The translations under genes and the position numbers were made by a program. Source: a virus. From it: a stretch of DNA of 64,000 nt. Below, one piece after another: positions 8,660-16,246 of the stretch. The notes beneath the pieces were generated by a model that searched no databases, was not told the DNA's origin, and was given only the letters and a program-made list of their open reading frames with translations. Within the stretch, counting starts at the first letter, position 1. Each line of letters begins with the position of its first letter. The stretch covers positions 1-64,000 of the IMG/VR virus record IMGVR_UViG_3300007712_000002, one strand, 5' to 3'.

Positions 8660-8971
8660 ATGTCCAATCAAGTTGCCCAAACCATTCTCGACCAGATGGG
8701 TGGACGTCAGTTTTTACTGATGGTAGGTGGCAAGAACATGGTTGCTCTCAGCGGTGATGGTGGACTTGCCCTACAGTTTGGCACCGGCGCCCGAAACCGC
8801 GCTAACCGCCTGCGTGTTGAATATGACCACAGCAGCGACACCTATAACGTTGAGTTTGGTCGTATCCGCAAGCTAGAGTGGAAAACGATCTCGCGTCATG
8901 AAGGTGTTTACGCTGACATGCTGCAAGAGCTGTTCACCGCCGAAACCGGCTTTCACACCACCCTGCGCTAA
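8660..8971 (+). CDS. Hypothetical early protein, 103 aa
   Basis: Driven by the cassette promoter just upstream, with an AAAGGAGAT ribosome site. The text (G-G-R-Q-F-L-L-M-V-G-G-K-N-M-V-A-L...L-Q-F-G) looks like a small mixed alpha/beta fold with a strongly conserved-looking core. No named family assigned. First gene of a run of small early genes. Confidence 0.6.
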   Translation: MSNQVAQTILDQMGGRQFLLMVGGKNMVALSGDGGLALQFGTGARNRANRLRVEYDHSSDTYNVEFGRIRKLEWKTISRHEGVYADMLQELFTAETGFHTTLR

Positions 8972-8980
8972 GAGGACGTG

Positions 8981-9421
8981 ATGCAAGACGATCTTTTTGA
9001 AGGCCAGATGACCGACCCCACTGACATCCAGCGTTTTGTCTATGCGGGCCGCGCCCTGTTCACTGTTGTCAGCAAACGCACCGGCGCCCGCTTTACCTAC
9101 CAAATCAGCCGCAAGCGTGACAAGGATGCAACCATCCGCTTTGTCAGCGCGCTCCGTGGTCCCAACAACGAGACTGATTACGGATACATCGGCTATATCG
9201 ATACTCGTCGTTCTGGACAAGTGCTTTTTGGGCGCAAAGGCAAGCCTGATGCAGCAAGCTTCAAAGCCCTCAACTGGACACTCAAGCAAGTCTGTGCTGG
9301 CAAGATGCCCCAAGAGCTTGAGTTTTACCACAGCGGCACTTGTGGCGCGTGTGGACGGACACTCACTGTCCCTGAAAGTATTCAATCTGGTCTCGGACCT
9401 GTTTGCGCTGGGAGGCAGTAG
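8981..9421 (+). CDS. Zinc-motif early protein (DUF6011-like C-terminus), 146 aa
   Basis: The C-terminal part carries C-G-A-C-G-R-x-L-T-x-P-x-S-I-x-x-G-x-G-P-x-C. This is a four-cysteine zinc-ribbon-like motif typical of small DUF6011-type domains, often found in nucleic-acid-related phage and actinobacterial proteins. The N-terminal 110 residues are beta-like (F-T-V-V-S-K-R-T-G-A-R-F-T-Y). ATG at 8981 is chosen over the GTG at 8978 because of spacing from AGAGGA. Function unknown. Confidence 0.65.
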   Translation: MQDDLFEGQMTDPTDIQRFVYAGRALFTVVSKRTGARFTYQISRKRDKDATIRFVSALRGPNNETDYGYIGYIDTRRSGQVLFGRKGKPDAASFKALNWTLKQVCAGKMPQELEFYHSGTCGACGRTLTVPESIQSGLGPVCAGRQ

Positions 9422-9694
9422 ATGCTGACTGAAAAACAAGAAAACCTTTACGACGAATATATGACTCAGGTTGCTGTGCTTCAGAAACAGGCGATTAAAG
9501 CGATTGAAGAGGCTCTGATATGGCACTATCCATATCTTAGTCGGGATGAAATACGTAATGGTGTCATGAAACGTAGTCAGATAGTTGAGGATGTTGTCAA
9601 CACCACAGATCTTGTGGAATTGTCTAACCTCATTGAGGATCAACAAGATTATGTAAATGAAAGCATGATGAAAAAACTTTCAGAAAATCTTTAA
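9422..9694 (+). CDS. Hypothetical helical protein, 90 aa
   Basis: Begins immediately after the stop of the preceding gene with a GGGAGG site inside its end. Highly charged and predicted helical throughout (K-Q-E-N-L-Y-D-E-Y...L-I-E-D-Q-Q-D-Y). No family recognised; belongs to the early gene run. Confidence 0.55.
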   Translation: MLTEKQENLYDEYMTQVAVLQKQAIKAIEEALIWHYPYLSRDEIRNGVMKRSQIVEDVVNTTDLVELSNLIEDQQDYVNESMMKKLSENL

Positions 9695-9732
9695 GTTATT
9701 GAAGACCAAGAAAAATTAGTTTCACTTTCTGG

Positions 9733-9761
9733 TAGACAAACCAAGGCTTTTTGCTTATATT
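9733..9761 (+). promoter_or_regulatory. Early promoter with TTGCTTA/TAAGCAA operator
   Basis: TAGACA (9733-9738), 17 bases, TATATT (9756-9761). The inverted repeat TTGCTTA (9751-9757) / TAAGCAA (9769-9775) has the same 11-base gap as at 8.6 and 29.3 kb, followed by AAAGGAGAT. Confidence 0.75.
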
Positions 9762-9787
9762 ATATGAGTAAGCAAAGGAGATACACG

Positions 9788-10132
9788 ATGGAAATGACGC
9801 TCGACAACGCAGTAGACGCCCTGGTTGAAGCCATCAAGGCGGACTACCTGACCTACACCCTGCGTGGCAAAGACGAATTGACTGAGATCAATGAACAGAT
9901 GGTCGCAGAGTTCAACGCCGGCTTTGAAGTCCTCCCTGGTCGGAAGTATATCAAGATTGTTTCCAACCGCAGCGTTTGGGGCTTTATTGTTGCCACTGAC
10001 ACGGACAAGAAGTTCCCCAAGGGCACCATCCTTATGGCTGCTGGCTACAACGCTCCGGCCCGCAACCACAGCCGTGGCAACGTCCTTGATGGTGGCTACA
10101 CCATCCAGTGGACTGGCCCGCTTTACATGTAA
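9788..10132 (+). CDS. Hypothetical early protein, 114 aa
   Basis: ATG at 9788 (M-E-M-T-L-D-N-A) follows AAAGGAGAT with normal spacing; an upstream in-frame ATG lies in the promoter region and is rejected. The C-terminal half is rich in Gly/Asn/Thr/Trp (R-K-Y-I-K-I-V...W-G-F-I-V-A-T-D) and ends G-G-Y-T-I-Q-W-T-G-P-L-Y-M. It looks like a compact beta domain. No known family; controlled by the shared early operator. Confidence 0.6.
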   Translation: MEMTLDNAVDALVEAIKADYLTYTLRGKDELTEINEQMVAEFNAGFEVLPGRKYIKIVSNRSVWGFIVATDTDKKFPKGTILMAAGYNAPARNHSRGNVLDGGYTIQWTGPLYM

Positions 10133-10142
10133 GGATTGGAAA

Positions 10143-10412
10143 ATGACTATTTTCGAGAAATTTCATGTTGCGTCACTTGTAGCCCTTGCGTGGGACCGCA
10201 AAGAATATCGAACTGTTACCAGCGCAGAAGCCTGGGACATGGGATATGACGTTGAAGGATCCATGTTGATCTGGCAAGGAAACGACGTTGTTGACTGCAC
10301 TGCAATCTCTGACGTTGAGAACCCCACAGAGGTTACGGTCGGCGCTGGTGCCGGTCCCAACTATCAGGTTATCGTTTTGGACCTGGAAACCGGTGAGATT
10401 AGGAACGATTAA
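10143..10412 (+). CDS. Hypothetical protein, 89 aa
   Basis: ATG at 10143 follows AAGGATTGGAAA. Small acidic protein with a W-D-R-K-E-Y-R-T-V-T-S-A-E-A-W-D-M-G-Y segment. No recognised domain. Co-transcribed with the upstream early gene (10-base gap). Confidence 0.5.
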   Translation: MTIFEKFHVASLVALAWDRKEYRTVTSAEAWDMGYDVEGSMLIWQGNDVVDCTAISDVENPTEVTVGAGAGPNYQVIVLDLETGEIRND

Positions 10413-10419
10413 TAACGCC

Positions 10420-10587
10420 ATGGCACAGAAACCTGCAAAAATCAAGATGCCCAAAGGCCGCAACCCAGTTGCGGCTACTTTGAGGGATCCTCGCAGCGGG
10501 TTCACCCAACGGACCATTCCTGACAAGCGTGAGACAAAAATAGATCGAAAGCGCAAGCACAAAGGACGACCTTTTGATGAGATATGA
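10420..10587 (+). CDS. Small very basic protein, 55 aa
   Basis: Begins M-A-Q-K-P-A-K-I-K-M-P-K and is Arg/Lys-rich (about one third basic). It has the N-P-V-A...R-x-I-P-D-K-R and K-R-K-H-K-G-R style common to tiny basic phage proteins. It may bind nucleic acid; no family assigned. Overlaps the next gene. Confidence 0.5.
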   Translation: MAQKPAKIKMPKGRNPVAATLRDPRSGFTQRTIPDKRETKIDRKRKHKGRPFDEI

Positions 10588-10834
10588 TGATCCTCGTGCC
10601 GCCCTAGTTTGCGAACTGGTTGAAAGATTGCACAAAGAAGCCAAGCTTATTGAAAAGCGATCGCCCGACGTTATGGCGCTAGCAAAGCGTGACGGCTTCA
10701 TGATCTATTTTCTTAACTCGCTTTACACAAGTTTGCCTGACGATTCAATGATGGTCGATCATTTTCCACAGGCTCTGGAAAAAATGATCGATCAATTAGG
10801 ACAAGATGAAGCAATGAACAAGTTGGAATCATGA
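10577..10834 (+). CDS. Hypothetical helical protein, 85 aa
   Basis: ATG at 10577 is chosen over TTG at 10574. Overlaps both neighbours, with the typical packing of this early block. Predicted all-helical, no motif recognised. Confidence 0.45.
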   Translation: MRYDDPRAALVCELVERLHKEAKLIEKRSPDVMALAKRDGFMIYFLNSLYTSLPDDSMMVDHFPQALEKMIDQLGQDEAMNKLES

Positions 10835-11091
10835 CAGAGACAGAATTTGAAAAAAACATGAATGATCTTCGACGCATGAAATTGAAGCGAGCTCAAGCTC
10901 TTCGCCTTGTTGATGAATTCAAGGAATGGTATTGTAAGCAGACTGGCGAACTTTCCGAAGATGAGCAAATAGTCATCATGGGTTTGACTCGTGACATTCT
11001 GAGAGGAACTGAATCCGAGGTAGATAGGCTTACTGAGCGTATTGATGAACGAAACCAGCAAGCCCTCATGAGAAAACTTGAAAGACAATAA
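10831..11091 (+). CDS. Hypothetical charged helical protein, 86 aa
   Basis: Overlaps the upstream stop by ATGA. Highly charged, probably coiled-coil (M-N-D-L-R-R-M-K-L-K-R-A-Q-A-L-R). Last gene before the dNMP kinase promoter. No family recognised. Confidence 0.5.
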   Translation: MTETEFEKNMNDLRRMKLKRAQALRLVDEFKEWYCKQTGELSEDEQIVIMGLTRDILRGTESEVDRLTERIDERNQQALMRKLERQ

Positions 11092-11095
11092 GTGA

Positions 11096-11124
11096 TTGAT
11101 TTTTAAGAGTTTTCATGCTATAAG
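11096..11124 (+). promoter_or_regulatory. Sigma70-type promoter for dNMP kinase
   Basis: TTGATT (11096-11101), 17 bases, TATAAG (11119-11124), 21 bases before the ATG with CTGGAGATC between. Confidence 0.55.
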
Positions 11125-11145
11125 TATGAATACTCTGGAGATCAA

Positions 11146-11772
11146 ATGAAAAGAAGAATTATTGGTGTCTGTGGCTTTATCGGTTGTGGTAAAGGCACAG
11201 TGGGCGACATTTTAGTTGAAGATTATGGATTTACAAAACTCAGTTATGCAGATAGGCTGAAAGACACAGTTTCCACCCTCTTTGGTTGGGATCGTGGCAT
11301 GGTTGAGGGTGATACACCTGATAGTCGTGAGTGGCGAGAAACACCAGATCCGTGGTGGAGCCAAGAACTTGGATATGATCTCACTCCAAGATTGGTCATG
11401 CAGCGCGTGGGCACAGATTGTATGCGTCGAGGACTTGATGGTCAAATCTGGGTCCTCATGGTCAAGCAGGTGCTTGAACAAAATCCCCAAACAAATTATG
11501 TGATACCTGACGTTCGATTTTATAACGAACGCGATCTCATTCGCAAGATGAATGGCGAGGTGTGGCGTGTTAAACGTGGCCCTGATCCAGAATGGGTTCA
11601 GAAAGCAATTTCTGACAATCGTTATGACACTGATTGGATGCGAGATTATCCAGAAATCCACGAGAGCGAATGGCGCTGGTTGGATTATGCCACAGAGTTT
11701 GAAAAAACGATACCAAACGACGGTGATCTATCAGAACTAAAAAAGCATGTTGAACGCGCAGTAGGTAATTAA
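11146..11772 (+). CDS. 1: Deoxynucleoside monophosphate kinase (gp1-like), 208 aa
   Basis: P-loop G-F-I-G-C-G-K-G-T at residues 10-18. The layout is that of T4 gp1-type dNMP kinases: Y-A-D-R-L-K-D after the loop, and T-P-R-L-V-M-Q-R-V-G-T-D-C-M-R as the central helix. A V-I-P-D-V-R-F-Y-N-E-R-D strand resembles the acceptor/Mg region of gp1-type kinases. The enzyme phosphorylates dNMPs to dNDPs, feeding phage DNA synthesis. Has its own sigma70-type promoter and a GGAGATC ribosome site. Sits upstream of the late gene 18. Confidence 0.85.
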   Translation: MKRRIIGVCGFIGCGKGTVGDILVEDYGFTKLSYADRLKDTVSTLFGWDRGMVEGDTPDSREWRETPDPWWSQELGYDLTPRLVMQRVGTDCMRRGLDGQIWVLMVKQVLEQNPQTNYVIPDVRFYNERDLIRKMNGEVWRVKRGPDPEWVQKAISDNRYDTDWMRDYPEIHESEWRWLDYATEFEKTIPNDGDLSELKKHVERAVGN

Positions 11773-11815
11773 GCACGTAGTTATCACCGTAACCACCCCA
11801 GATAAGTAGCCGCCC

Positions 11816-11823
11816 AATAAATA
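11816..11823 (+). promoter_or_regulatory. Late promoter (AATAAATA) for gene 18
   Basis: AATAAATACT, 40 bases upstream of the sheath ATG, which has a CAGGAGATC ribosome site. Confidence 0.75.
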
Positions 11824-11863
11824 CTGGCAGAGCAAAAATATAAGCTTTGACAGGAGATCATAC

Positions 11864-14308
11864 ATGGCTACACTAGTATCACCAGGCGTTGACGTAACAG
11901 TTGTTGACGAAAGCGCATATGCCAGCCCGGGTTCTGGCACAATTCCTCTAGTCATTGTTGCTACAGCACAAGACAAGACAGATCCAACAGGAACAGAAAC
12001 TGATGGCATCGCAAAATACACAAAGGCAGCTAATGCCAATCTTGTTGTTCCAGTAACATCACAGAGAGAACTAACCCAATTTTTCGGAGACCCGACCTTT
12101 GCAGCCACTGAAGGTGCAGAGACAAGCGAATATGGTCTCCTAGCTGCATACAGTTATCTAGGACAAGGCTCACAAGCATACGTTGTCCGTGCAGACGTTG
12201 ACCTTGCAGGACTTGAATCAAGCGAAACAGCACCAACTGGACCAGCAAATGGCAACCAGTTTTGGCTAGACACTGACGCTAGCTCATATGGTATCCACGT
12301 TTGGAGCGGCTCAGCATGGGTCCTACAAACTGTAACCGTTGAGGTTGATCTTGCCGCTGCCAGCGGTGAAGTTTCTGACCCTAAGTCATATACACCATCA
12401 ACCACCGTGGGCGCAGCAGGAGACTTCCTAGTTGCCGTGCTAAGTGATGGCTCAACTGGATTTGCAATTGGTTATTTCTATAGTGACGGTTCAGCATGGG
12501 AAAGTGTTGACACAGCAAACATTGCTGACCTAGCAGCCACAGCAGTAACATATGCTCCACACTATAGCAGCCCATCATCACCAGCAGCAGACGACATTTG
12601 GGTCAAGACTACGTCACCAGGTAATGGTGTTAATCTTGTCATCTATCAGTCAAATAGCCTGGGTGTTTTCAGCCTTGTTGAGGTTGAAGGTGTTTCAAAC
12701 GACGGCGGCACAACTTACGTCGCACAAGATGGAACAAGCGCAACAGACATCATTAATGACATGACCGATGGTAATATTGCACTCAACTTTACAGCCGCAA
12801 ATGCTGGTTTTGAGATCGAAGAAGTTGATACCACAGCCAGTGCGATTGCTGAAGAAGTATATGCACAGGCAGCTGAGCCAACTGGAGATCCAGTTGCAGG
12901 AACATATTGGTATGATCCAACTGTTACAGATCTTGATCTTTACATCAATGACGGAACAGATTGGCTACGTATTGATTCAGCAGACGTAACATACTCAACA
13001 ATAGAGCCAACTTCACCAAGCACAGACGACATTTGGGTTGAAACAGATGGAACAGAAGCTGAATATCCCAAGCTTTACCGTTATGATGGTTCAAACTGGT
13101 TGCTATATGACAACACAGACCAAACCACAGACCGTGGTGTATTGTTCGCTGACTTCACAGCAGACAGCACAATCACAGCAGGTGCCGCACACGATTCAAA
13201 CAGCACTGACTTTGATTCAGCACCAGATGAAGCACTATACCCAACCAACATGCTAGCTGTCAACATGGCGCTGTCAAGCGGAACAGTTCGTGTATGGACT
13301 GAAGGCGTTTCAATCAACGGTGGAGCATCAACTGTTGATGCTTGGACCAATGCTGCCGCAAATAATGCCAATGGCAGCGGCGTGTTTAGTCGTTTGGCAC
13401 AACGTAAAGTTATTGCAACAGCAATGCAAGCAGCAGTAGCAGGTAACGAAGATCTACGTGATCCAAATCGTAACTTCACCCTACTTGCGGCTCCAAACTT
13501 CCCAGAACTAACAGACGAGTTGGTAACGCTTAACAGCGACCGTGGCGAAACAGGATTTATCATTATTGATACTCCAATGCGTCTCACACCAACAGAAGCT
13601 GTTAACTGGGTCCAAGGCACTGGCGCAACAGAAAACGGTGATGAAGGTCTTGTTACAAAGAACACCTACAGTGCGGTTTATTACCCAGCTGGGCGTTCAA
13701 CAACACCAGCCGGAACCACAGTAACCGTTCCAGCAAGTCACATGGTGCTCTACACCTACGCATACAACGACAACATCAGCTATCCATGGTTTGCTCCAGC
13801 AGGCTTGACGCGTGGTGTCGTGCAGAACGGTAGCGCAGTTGGTTACATCACAACAGAAGAAGAATTCAAGGCAGTATCACTTAGCCAAGGCCAGCGTGAC
13901 GCACTATACTTGAACAAGATGAACCCAATTGCTCAATTCCCTCTAGAGGGTGTAGTTGTGTTTGGTCAGAAGACCCTGCATTCAACCAGCAGCGCATTGG
14001 ATCGAGTCAACGTAGCACGTCTCGTTGCTTACCTACGTGAGCGTTTCGACGAGATTGCACGTCCGCTGCTCTTTGAACAGAACGACACATTGACACGTCA
14101 ACGTGCCGTCCAATTGTTCGAAAGCTTCCTAAGCGACTTGCTAACCAAGAGAGCACTCACTGACTTTGCGGTTGTATGTGACGAATCAAACAATACACCG
14201 ATTCGAATCGACCGCAACGAACTATATATTGACGTAGCAATTGCTCCGACCAAGGCGGTGGAATTCATCTACATTCCAATCCGTATTGTCAACACCGGCG
14301 CTCTATAA
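11864..14308 (+). CDS. 18: Tail sheath protein gp18, 814 aa
   Basis: The N-terminus (L-V-S-P-G-V-D-V-T-V-V-D-E-S) and C-terminus (N-P-I-A-Q-F-P-L-E-G-V-V-V-F-G-Q-K-T-L, then L-V-A-Y-L-R-E-R-F-D-E, and I-A-P-T-K-A-V-E-F-I at the end) are classic contractile sheath signatures. The sheath contracts to drive the tube through the envelope. The protein is longer than T4 gp18 (659 aa). The extra sequence (residues about 120-430) holds four repeats of about 35 residues with pattern P...P-x-x-x-D-x-W-x-x-T...L-Y-x-Y-D-G-S-x-W, probably a decorated surface domain. Behind a late promoter. Confidence 0.95.
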   Translation: MATLVSPGVDVTVVDESAYASPGSGTIPLVIVATAQDKTDPTGTETDGIAKYTKAANANLVVPVTSQRELTQFFGDPTFAATEGAETSEYGLLAAYSYLGQGSQAYVVRADVDLAGLESSETAPTGPANGNQFWLDTDASSYGIHVWSGSAWVLQTVTVEVDLAAASGEVSDPKSYTPSTTVGAAGDFLVAVLSDGSTGFAIGYFYSDGSAWESVDTANIADLAATAVTYAPHYSSPSSPAADDIWVKTTSPGNGVNLVIYQSNSLGVFSLVEVEGVSNDGGTTYVAQDGTSATDIINDMTDGNIALNFTAANAGFEIEEVDTTASAIAEEVYAQAAEPTGDPVAGTYWYDPTVTDLDLYINDGTDWLRIDSADVTYSTIEPTSPSTDDIWVETDGTEAEYPKLYRYDGSNWLLYDNTDQTTDRGVLFADFTADSTITAGAAHDSNSTDFDSAPDEALYPTNMLAVNMALSSGTVRVWTEGVSINGGASTVDAWTNAAANNANGSGVFSRLAQRKVIATAMQAAVAGNEDLRDPNRNFTLLAAPNFPELTDELVTLNSDRGETGFIIIDTPMRLTPTEAVNWVQGTGATENGDEGLVTKNTYSAVYYPAGRSTTPAGTTVTVPASHMVLYTYAYNDNISYPWFAPAGLTRGVVQNGSAVGYITTEEEFKAVSLSQGQRDALYLNKMNPIAQFPLEGVVVFGQKTLHSTSSALDRVNVARLVAYLRERFDEIARPLLFEQNDTLTRQRAVQLFESFLSDLLTKRALTDFAVVCDESNNTPIRIDRNELYIDVAIAPTKAVEFIYIPIRIVNTGAL

Positions 14309-14325
14309 TATACGTTGATAATTAT

Positions 14326-14333
14326 GATAAATA
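14326..14333 (+). promoter_or_regulatory. Late promoter (GATAAATA) for the ExbB/ExbD-like operon
   Basis: GATAAATAAG directly after gene 18; the predicted start is near 14339, inside a strong hairpin. Confidence 0.7.
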
Positions 14334-14334
14334 A

Positions 14335-14365
14335 GTGGGGCAAGGTGGAAACACTTTTGCCCCAC
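14335..14365 (+). terminator. Strong hairpin after gene 18
   Basis: Nine-base arms GTGGGGCAA (14335-14343) and TTGCCCCAC (14357-14365) enclose an inner GTG-GAAA-CAC tetraloop stem. There is no long U-run, so it may be a terminator for gene 18, an mRNA end-protector or a leader structure. Confidence 0.5.
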
Positions 14366-14384
14366 AATCATTAAGGATAAATTA

Positions 14385-14837
14385 ATGAATATGAAATTTT
14401 GGAAGTTTTGGACAGTATTAATATTGACAGTGTTTGTATTAGCAACAGGCCAATATTACCTTGGATTGTTTGACTTCATTCTAAATTATGATCAAACCTA
14501 CCTAACATTCGTTAACCTAGGCATTGCGGCGGTGGCCCACATCTTAATGATTCGTATGCATTGGCGAAAATCATATGAAGAATACGAACACAAAATGGTT
14601 CGTTATATGGGCGAAACCACTGTTTCGATTGGTCTCGTCGGTACATTGATTGGATTTATGATCGTTCTTTGGAGTGTGTTTGGGCCTGGGGTTGTATTAG
14701 ATCCAGCAGATACTGTTGCAATGACACAAGCTCTAACCAGTATGGCAAGCGGAATGGCAGCAGCATTGATTACATCTCTTAGTGGTATTATACTATCAGC
14801 GTTGATTAATTTTCAGTTAGTGATACTTGAAGAATGA
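14385..14837 (+). CDS. ExbB/TolQ/MotA-like proton-channel subunit, 150 aa
   Basis: Four hydrophobic segments (about 9-29, 40-57, 82-100, 117-147). The third contains G-L-V-G-T-L-I-G, the same pattern as the ExbB pore helix G-L-F-G-T-V-W-G. The fourth, S-G-M-A-A-A-L-I-T-S-L-S-G, mirrors ExbB P-G-I-A-E-A-L-L-A-T-A-I-G. The pore threonines correspond to T87 and T130. It is smaller than bacterial ExbB (about 240 aa), lacking most of the cytoplasmic domain. Overlaps the ExbD-like gene by four bases. Probably forms a proton-driven channel in the host inner membrane late in infection; purpose unknown. Confidence 0.75.
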   Translation: MNMKFWKFWTVLILTVFVLATGQYYLGLFDFILNYDQTYLTFVNLGIAAVAHILMIRMHWRKSYEEYEHKMVRYMGETTVSIGLVGTLIGFMIVLWSVFGPGVVLDPADTVAMTQALTSMASGMAAALITSLSGIILSALINFQLVILEE

Positions 14838-15445
14838 CATCAGGAACTCTTAGATTAGCATTTTTGGATTTGGTATTCAACTTGTTGTTGGGTATTACGT
14901 TGATGTTTATTCTTGCCTTTCTCATGATCAATCCACCAACCCAAGGCGGACAAATTGATCCTCCCATACGCTTCATGGTCGAAATGGAATGGGATGATGA
15001 AAGTTATGTTGATATTGATCTTTGGGTCCAAGGCAAAGACAGGGATTGGGTTGGGTTTACTCGTATGGATGGTAGTTATTTTGTTCTAGAGCGAGATGAC
15101 CGCGGCACACAAAATGATACTATCATGGTTGATGGTGAGCAAGTGGTAATATCACGCAATTATGAAAATATCCGTTTCACAATTTTGCCTCCAGGTGAAT
15201 ATTTTGTAAATGTTCATTATTATAGCATTACAGGACCAACAGAAGACATCACAATTAATTTGACCATGCTGAATCCGTTCCGCAGTGTGTTTACAGACAC
15301 GGTTACGCTTGACCCTAGTCAAGAGACAACAGTGGTGTCATTCATCGTCGGACAGGATGGAAAGATCACGGACTTAAGAACAAATGTTCAGGTGAGAAGA
15401 AATACGCTTCCGCCTTCAATGAGCGATGGGAATGACGAATGGTAA
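14834..15445 (+). CDS. ExbD/TolR/MotB-like single-TM protein, 203 aa
   Basis: One N-terminal membrane helix with L-A-F-L-D-L-V-F-N-L-L-L-G. This is the ExbD/TolR pattern (P-x-x-D-V-x-L-V-L-L) with the proton-carrying aspartate at D12. The periplasmic part begins with F-M-V-E-M-E-W, then Y-V-D-I-D-L-W-V-Q-G, resembling beta-sandwich domains with a D-x-D-L-W-V motif. It continues with I-L-P-P-G-E-Y-F-V-N-V-H-Y-Y. Likely partner of the upstream ExbB-like gene (ATGA overlap). The periplasmic domain is not the usual TolR/OmpA-type peptidoglycan binder, so the target differs. Confidence 0.7.
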   Translation: MTSGTLRLAFLDLVFNLLLGITLMFILAFLMINPPTQGGQIDPPIRFMVEMEWDDESYVDIDLWVQGKDRDWVGFTRMDGSYFVLERDDRGTQNDTIMVDGEQVVISRNYENIRFTILPPGEYFVNVHYYSITGPTEDITINLTMLNPFRSVFTDTVTLDPSQETTVVSFIVGQDGKITDLRTNVQVRRNTLPPSMSDGNDEW

Positions 15446-15864
15446 CAATATTAACTCTCATAGGCATATTAACTGCATTGCTTGTTTCTTTTCTGGCTTA
15501 CTGGTCACCAGCACATTGGTTTTTAAAATCTATCGCGTTGATGTGTTTTCTTATGATCGGAGTAGTCGCTTATGAGCTCTTCGTAAGGCAAATGGGGGCG
15601 CCAATACAAGCCAAACCCCAAGGTGAATATGCCTATGTTTGGCATGAGATAACAAACAAGCCATCAATTATACTCTGGGCGATCAACGACAGAGGTCACC
15701 GCTTGTATGAATACCCATACAGTCGTGAAGAAGCTGCAATGCTGGAAGAAATTAGAGAAGCCAGGAAGGATGGTCAACCACCACAGTGGTTGACATATGA
15801 TCAGCCAGAAGGCGAAGATGATCAACTCATGGTCTTACCCCACCATAATATAATCAAGCCATAA
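15439..15864 (+). CDS. Membrane protein, third gene of the ExbBD-like operon, 141 aa
   Basis: Two N-terminal membrane helices (about 3-22 and 29-50) followed by a soluble domain with Y-V-W-H-E-I-T-N-K-P-S-I-I-L-W-A-I and an acidic C-terminus. Overlaps the ExbD-like stop by seven bases, so its production is coupled. No known family recognised. Its conserved position suggests it works with the channel pair. The operon ends at a strong hairpin just after this gene. Confidence 0.6.
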   Translation: MVTILTLIGILTALLVSFLAYWSPAHWFLKSIALMCFLMIGVVAYELFVRQMGAPIQAKPQGEYAYVWHEITNKPSIILWAINDRGHRLYEYPYSREEAAMLEEIREARKDGQPPQWLTYDQPEGEDDQLMVLPHHNIIKP

Positions 15865-15866
15865 GT

Positions 15867-15900
15867 GAAGCCGCTCAATAAATTGAGCGGCTTCAAGTTT
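15867..15900. terminator. Strong hairpin, likely bidirectional terminator
   Basis: Arms GAAGCCGCTCAAT and ATTGAGCGGCTTC (13 bases, perfect) with a two-base loop, followed by AAGTTT on the + strand. It ends the membrane operon and could also end the minus-strand transcript coming from 16.18 kb. Confidence 0.6.
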
Positions 15901-16078
15901 ACACTAGTGCAAAGCGTTTGCTACAGCTAATTGAGGATGGCATCACCGAAAAGCGAAAGTCTCAACGGCCGTAGTTACGAAACAATGCATATACCGGGCG
16001 ATGGTCTAATACGGTTTCTATCGCCCCTCAGCCCCGTCCTCCAGCCTTATCTGGCCGTGGTCCACGAGTTTCTAGTGC
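15901..16078 (-). other. Gene-poor stretch, probable structured minus-strand RNA
   Basis: No convincing protein gene in either direction. It lies downstream of a minus-strand promoter and microgene and upstream of the hairpin at 15.87-15.90 kb. Several stems are possible, for example GGGCGAT/ATCGCCC around 15.99-16.03 kb. It may be the 3' part of a small structured RNA; no tRNA, tmRNA or known RNA family is recognised. Confidence 0.3.
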
Positions 16079-16168
16079 TTAGAGAAAGAGAACGCCGTAA
16101 GTGTTGACAAAATCAGTTACAAACAGCGTAGAACCGATAACAAGATTTTCAAGAGTCATAAACATCAT
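16079..16168 (-). CDS. Microprotein, 29 aa, on the minus strand
   Basis: ATG-ATG start at 16168 lies five bases from an AAGGAA ribosome site, which itself follows a near-perfect minus-strand promoter (TTGACA-N17-TATAGT). The product is a 29-residue hydrophobic peptide (M-M-F-M-T-L-E-N-L-V-I-G...F-V-T-D-F-V-N-T-Y-G-V-L-F-L), possibly membrane-associated. It is too small for homology. The combination of promoter, ribosome site and open frame is the evidence. It is antisense to the gene 18-19 interval, which is otherwise transcribed rightward. Confidence 0.5.
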   Translation of the reverse strand: MMFMTLENLVIGSTLFVTDFVNTYGVLFL

Positions 16169-16191
16169 TCAGTTTCCTTCTTTATAGTTAT

Positions 16192-16220
16192 ACTATATAG
16201 TAAGACGTTTTGGCTGTCAA
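16192..16220 (-). promoter_or_regulatory. Sigma70-type promoter on the minus strand
   Basis: On the minus strand TTGACA (16215-16220), 17-base spacer, TATAGT (16192-16197). Predicted start near 16185, followed by AAGGAA and the microgene. Confidence 0.7.
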
Positions 16221-16238
16221 GGAAAATTTTCTCTAGAT

Positions 16239-16246
16239 GATAAATA
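16239..16246 (+). promoter_or_regulatory. Late promoter (GATAAATA) for gene 19
   Basis: GATAAATACT, 34 bases before the gp19 ATG, which has a GAGGAGATA ribosome site. Confidence 0.75.

Noticed and set aside
8873-9646. Long minus-strand frame of 257 codons opposite the early genes
   Set aside because: Shadow of three + strand genes that have promoter, ribosome sites and a zinc motif; it has none of these.
13081-13665. Minus-strand frame of 194 codons inside gene 18
   Set aside because: Lies wholly inside the sheath gene and its composition mirrors the sheath repeats.
15901-16078. tRNA or tmRNA in the gene-poor stretch
   Set aside because: Stems can be drawn, but no cloverleaf, anticodon arm or T-arm sequence, nor a tmRNA tag frame, could be found.
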